NCBI GenBank assembly: GCA_963764205.1
Contig: CAVXRN010000006.1
Span: forward strand, 1,054,001 to 1,118,000
Direction: 5' to 3'
Length of the DNA stretch: 64,000 nucleotides
DNA from: Chersky-840 sp963764205
GTDB taxonomy: Bacteria; Actinomycetota; Acidimicrobiia; Acidimicrobiales; UBA8190
The notes below the pieces were generated by a model. The model did no database searches, was not told the origin of the DNA, and was given only the letters and a program-made list of their open reading frames with translations. The position numbers and the translations under genes were made by a program. Numbering within the stretch: the stretch's first letter is position 1; every line of letters starts with the position of its first letter. Below, in pieces: positions 63,910 to 64,000 of this stretch.

Positions 63910-64000
63910 CCTATCCAGCCGTCGCCCTGTCCGGCCGGTCCCGGGTACCGCCGGGACCGGTGCTACAGCGACTGTCCCGGATCGGCGAACCTCGGCGGCC
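63910..64000. other. Window edge, upstream of the P450 gene
   Basis: The last 91 bases lie upstream of the P450 start. They are GC-rich and no gene or clear promoter element is seen in this short stretch. Confidence 0.4.

Overview
The window looks like a chromosomal segment of a high-GC actinobacterium, most likely from the class Acidimicrobiia. The reasons are the very high GC content, frequent GTG starts and ATGA/GTGA overlaps, a WYL-type PafB/PafC pair, a DrrA-type exporter, a BsaP-like biotin synthase helper, and a chromosomal type IV pilus (T4P) locus of the kind found in that class. This placement is inferred from gene content. No rRNA, tRNA or CRISPR array was seen.

Layout. 0-12.4 kb is housekeeping and catabolic: a PIG-L deacetylase, an isochorismatase-fold protein without its catalytic residues, an acyl-CoA ligase, dxs, an AIM24 protein, a hot-dog thioesterase, tldD/tldE, an FmdB zinc ribbon, moaC and a large Pro-rich protein. 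12.7-27 kb is the T4P locus: two small unknown proteins, pilT, prepilin peptidase (opposite strand), pilB with two N-terminal pilus-ATPase domains, a second pilT with an N-terminal extension, pilC, a broken membrane-protein gene, a pilM-pilN fusion, pilO, and two pilin genes sharing a perfect 560-bp repeat. 27-34 kb holds a divergent FtsH-like protease, a solitary carboxyltransferase, a zinc-type dehydrogenase, a YbhN-like membrane protein, a lipoprotein and a CtaG-like protein. 34-44 kb has PafB/PafC, an ArsR/SRPBCC pair, a stand-alone MobF relaxase, an archaeal-type riboflavin synthase, a BsaP-like protein, and a TetR regulator divergent from a DrrAB-type exporter with a clear palindromic operator between them. 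44.2-47.2 kb is a tightly coupled four-gene operon with three double-domain YbjQ/UPF0145-like proteins, the best candidate for an undescribed system. 47.2-54.3 kb is metabolic and repair: DinB, AlkA-type glycosylase, GH13 glucosidase, SDR, bioB, acyl-CoA dehydrogenase and an MBL hydrolase. 54.4-62.6 kb is rich in signalling: two response regulators, a membrane histidine kinase, a permease-less ABC ATPase, a receiver-cyclase fusion, an FAD oxidoreductase and a cyclic-nucleotide-binding protein. A cytochrome P450 closes the window.

A striking property of the sequence is that at least twelve otherwise conserved genes carry single-base indels that split one clear protein family over two frames (tldD, the Pro-rich protein, pilB, pilT2, ctaG, pafC, the relaxase, the ABC permease, one YbjQ-like gene, the acyl-CoA dehydrogenase four times, the FAD oxidoreductase), plus about nine more in the membrane gene at 21.7-23.0 kb. 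Most are single-base insertions, several in CGCGCG runs. The simplest reading is uncorrected sequencing error, so these genes are annotated over their full reconstructed span with the shift point given.
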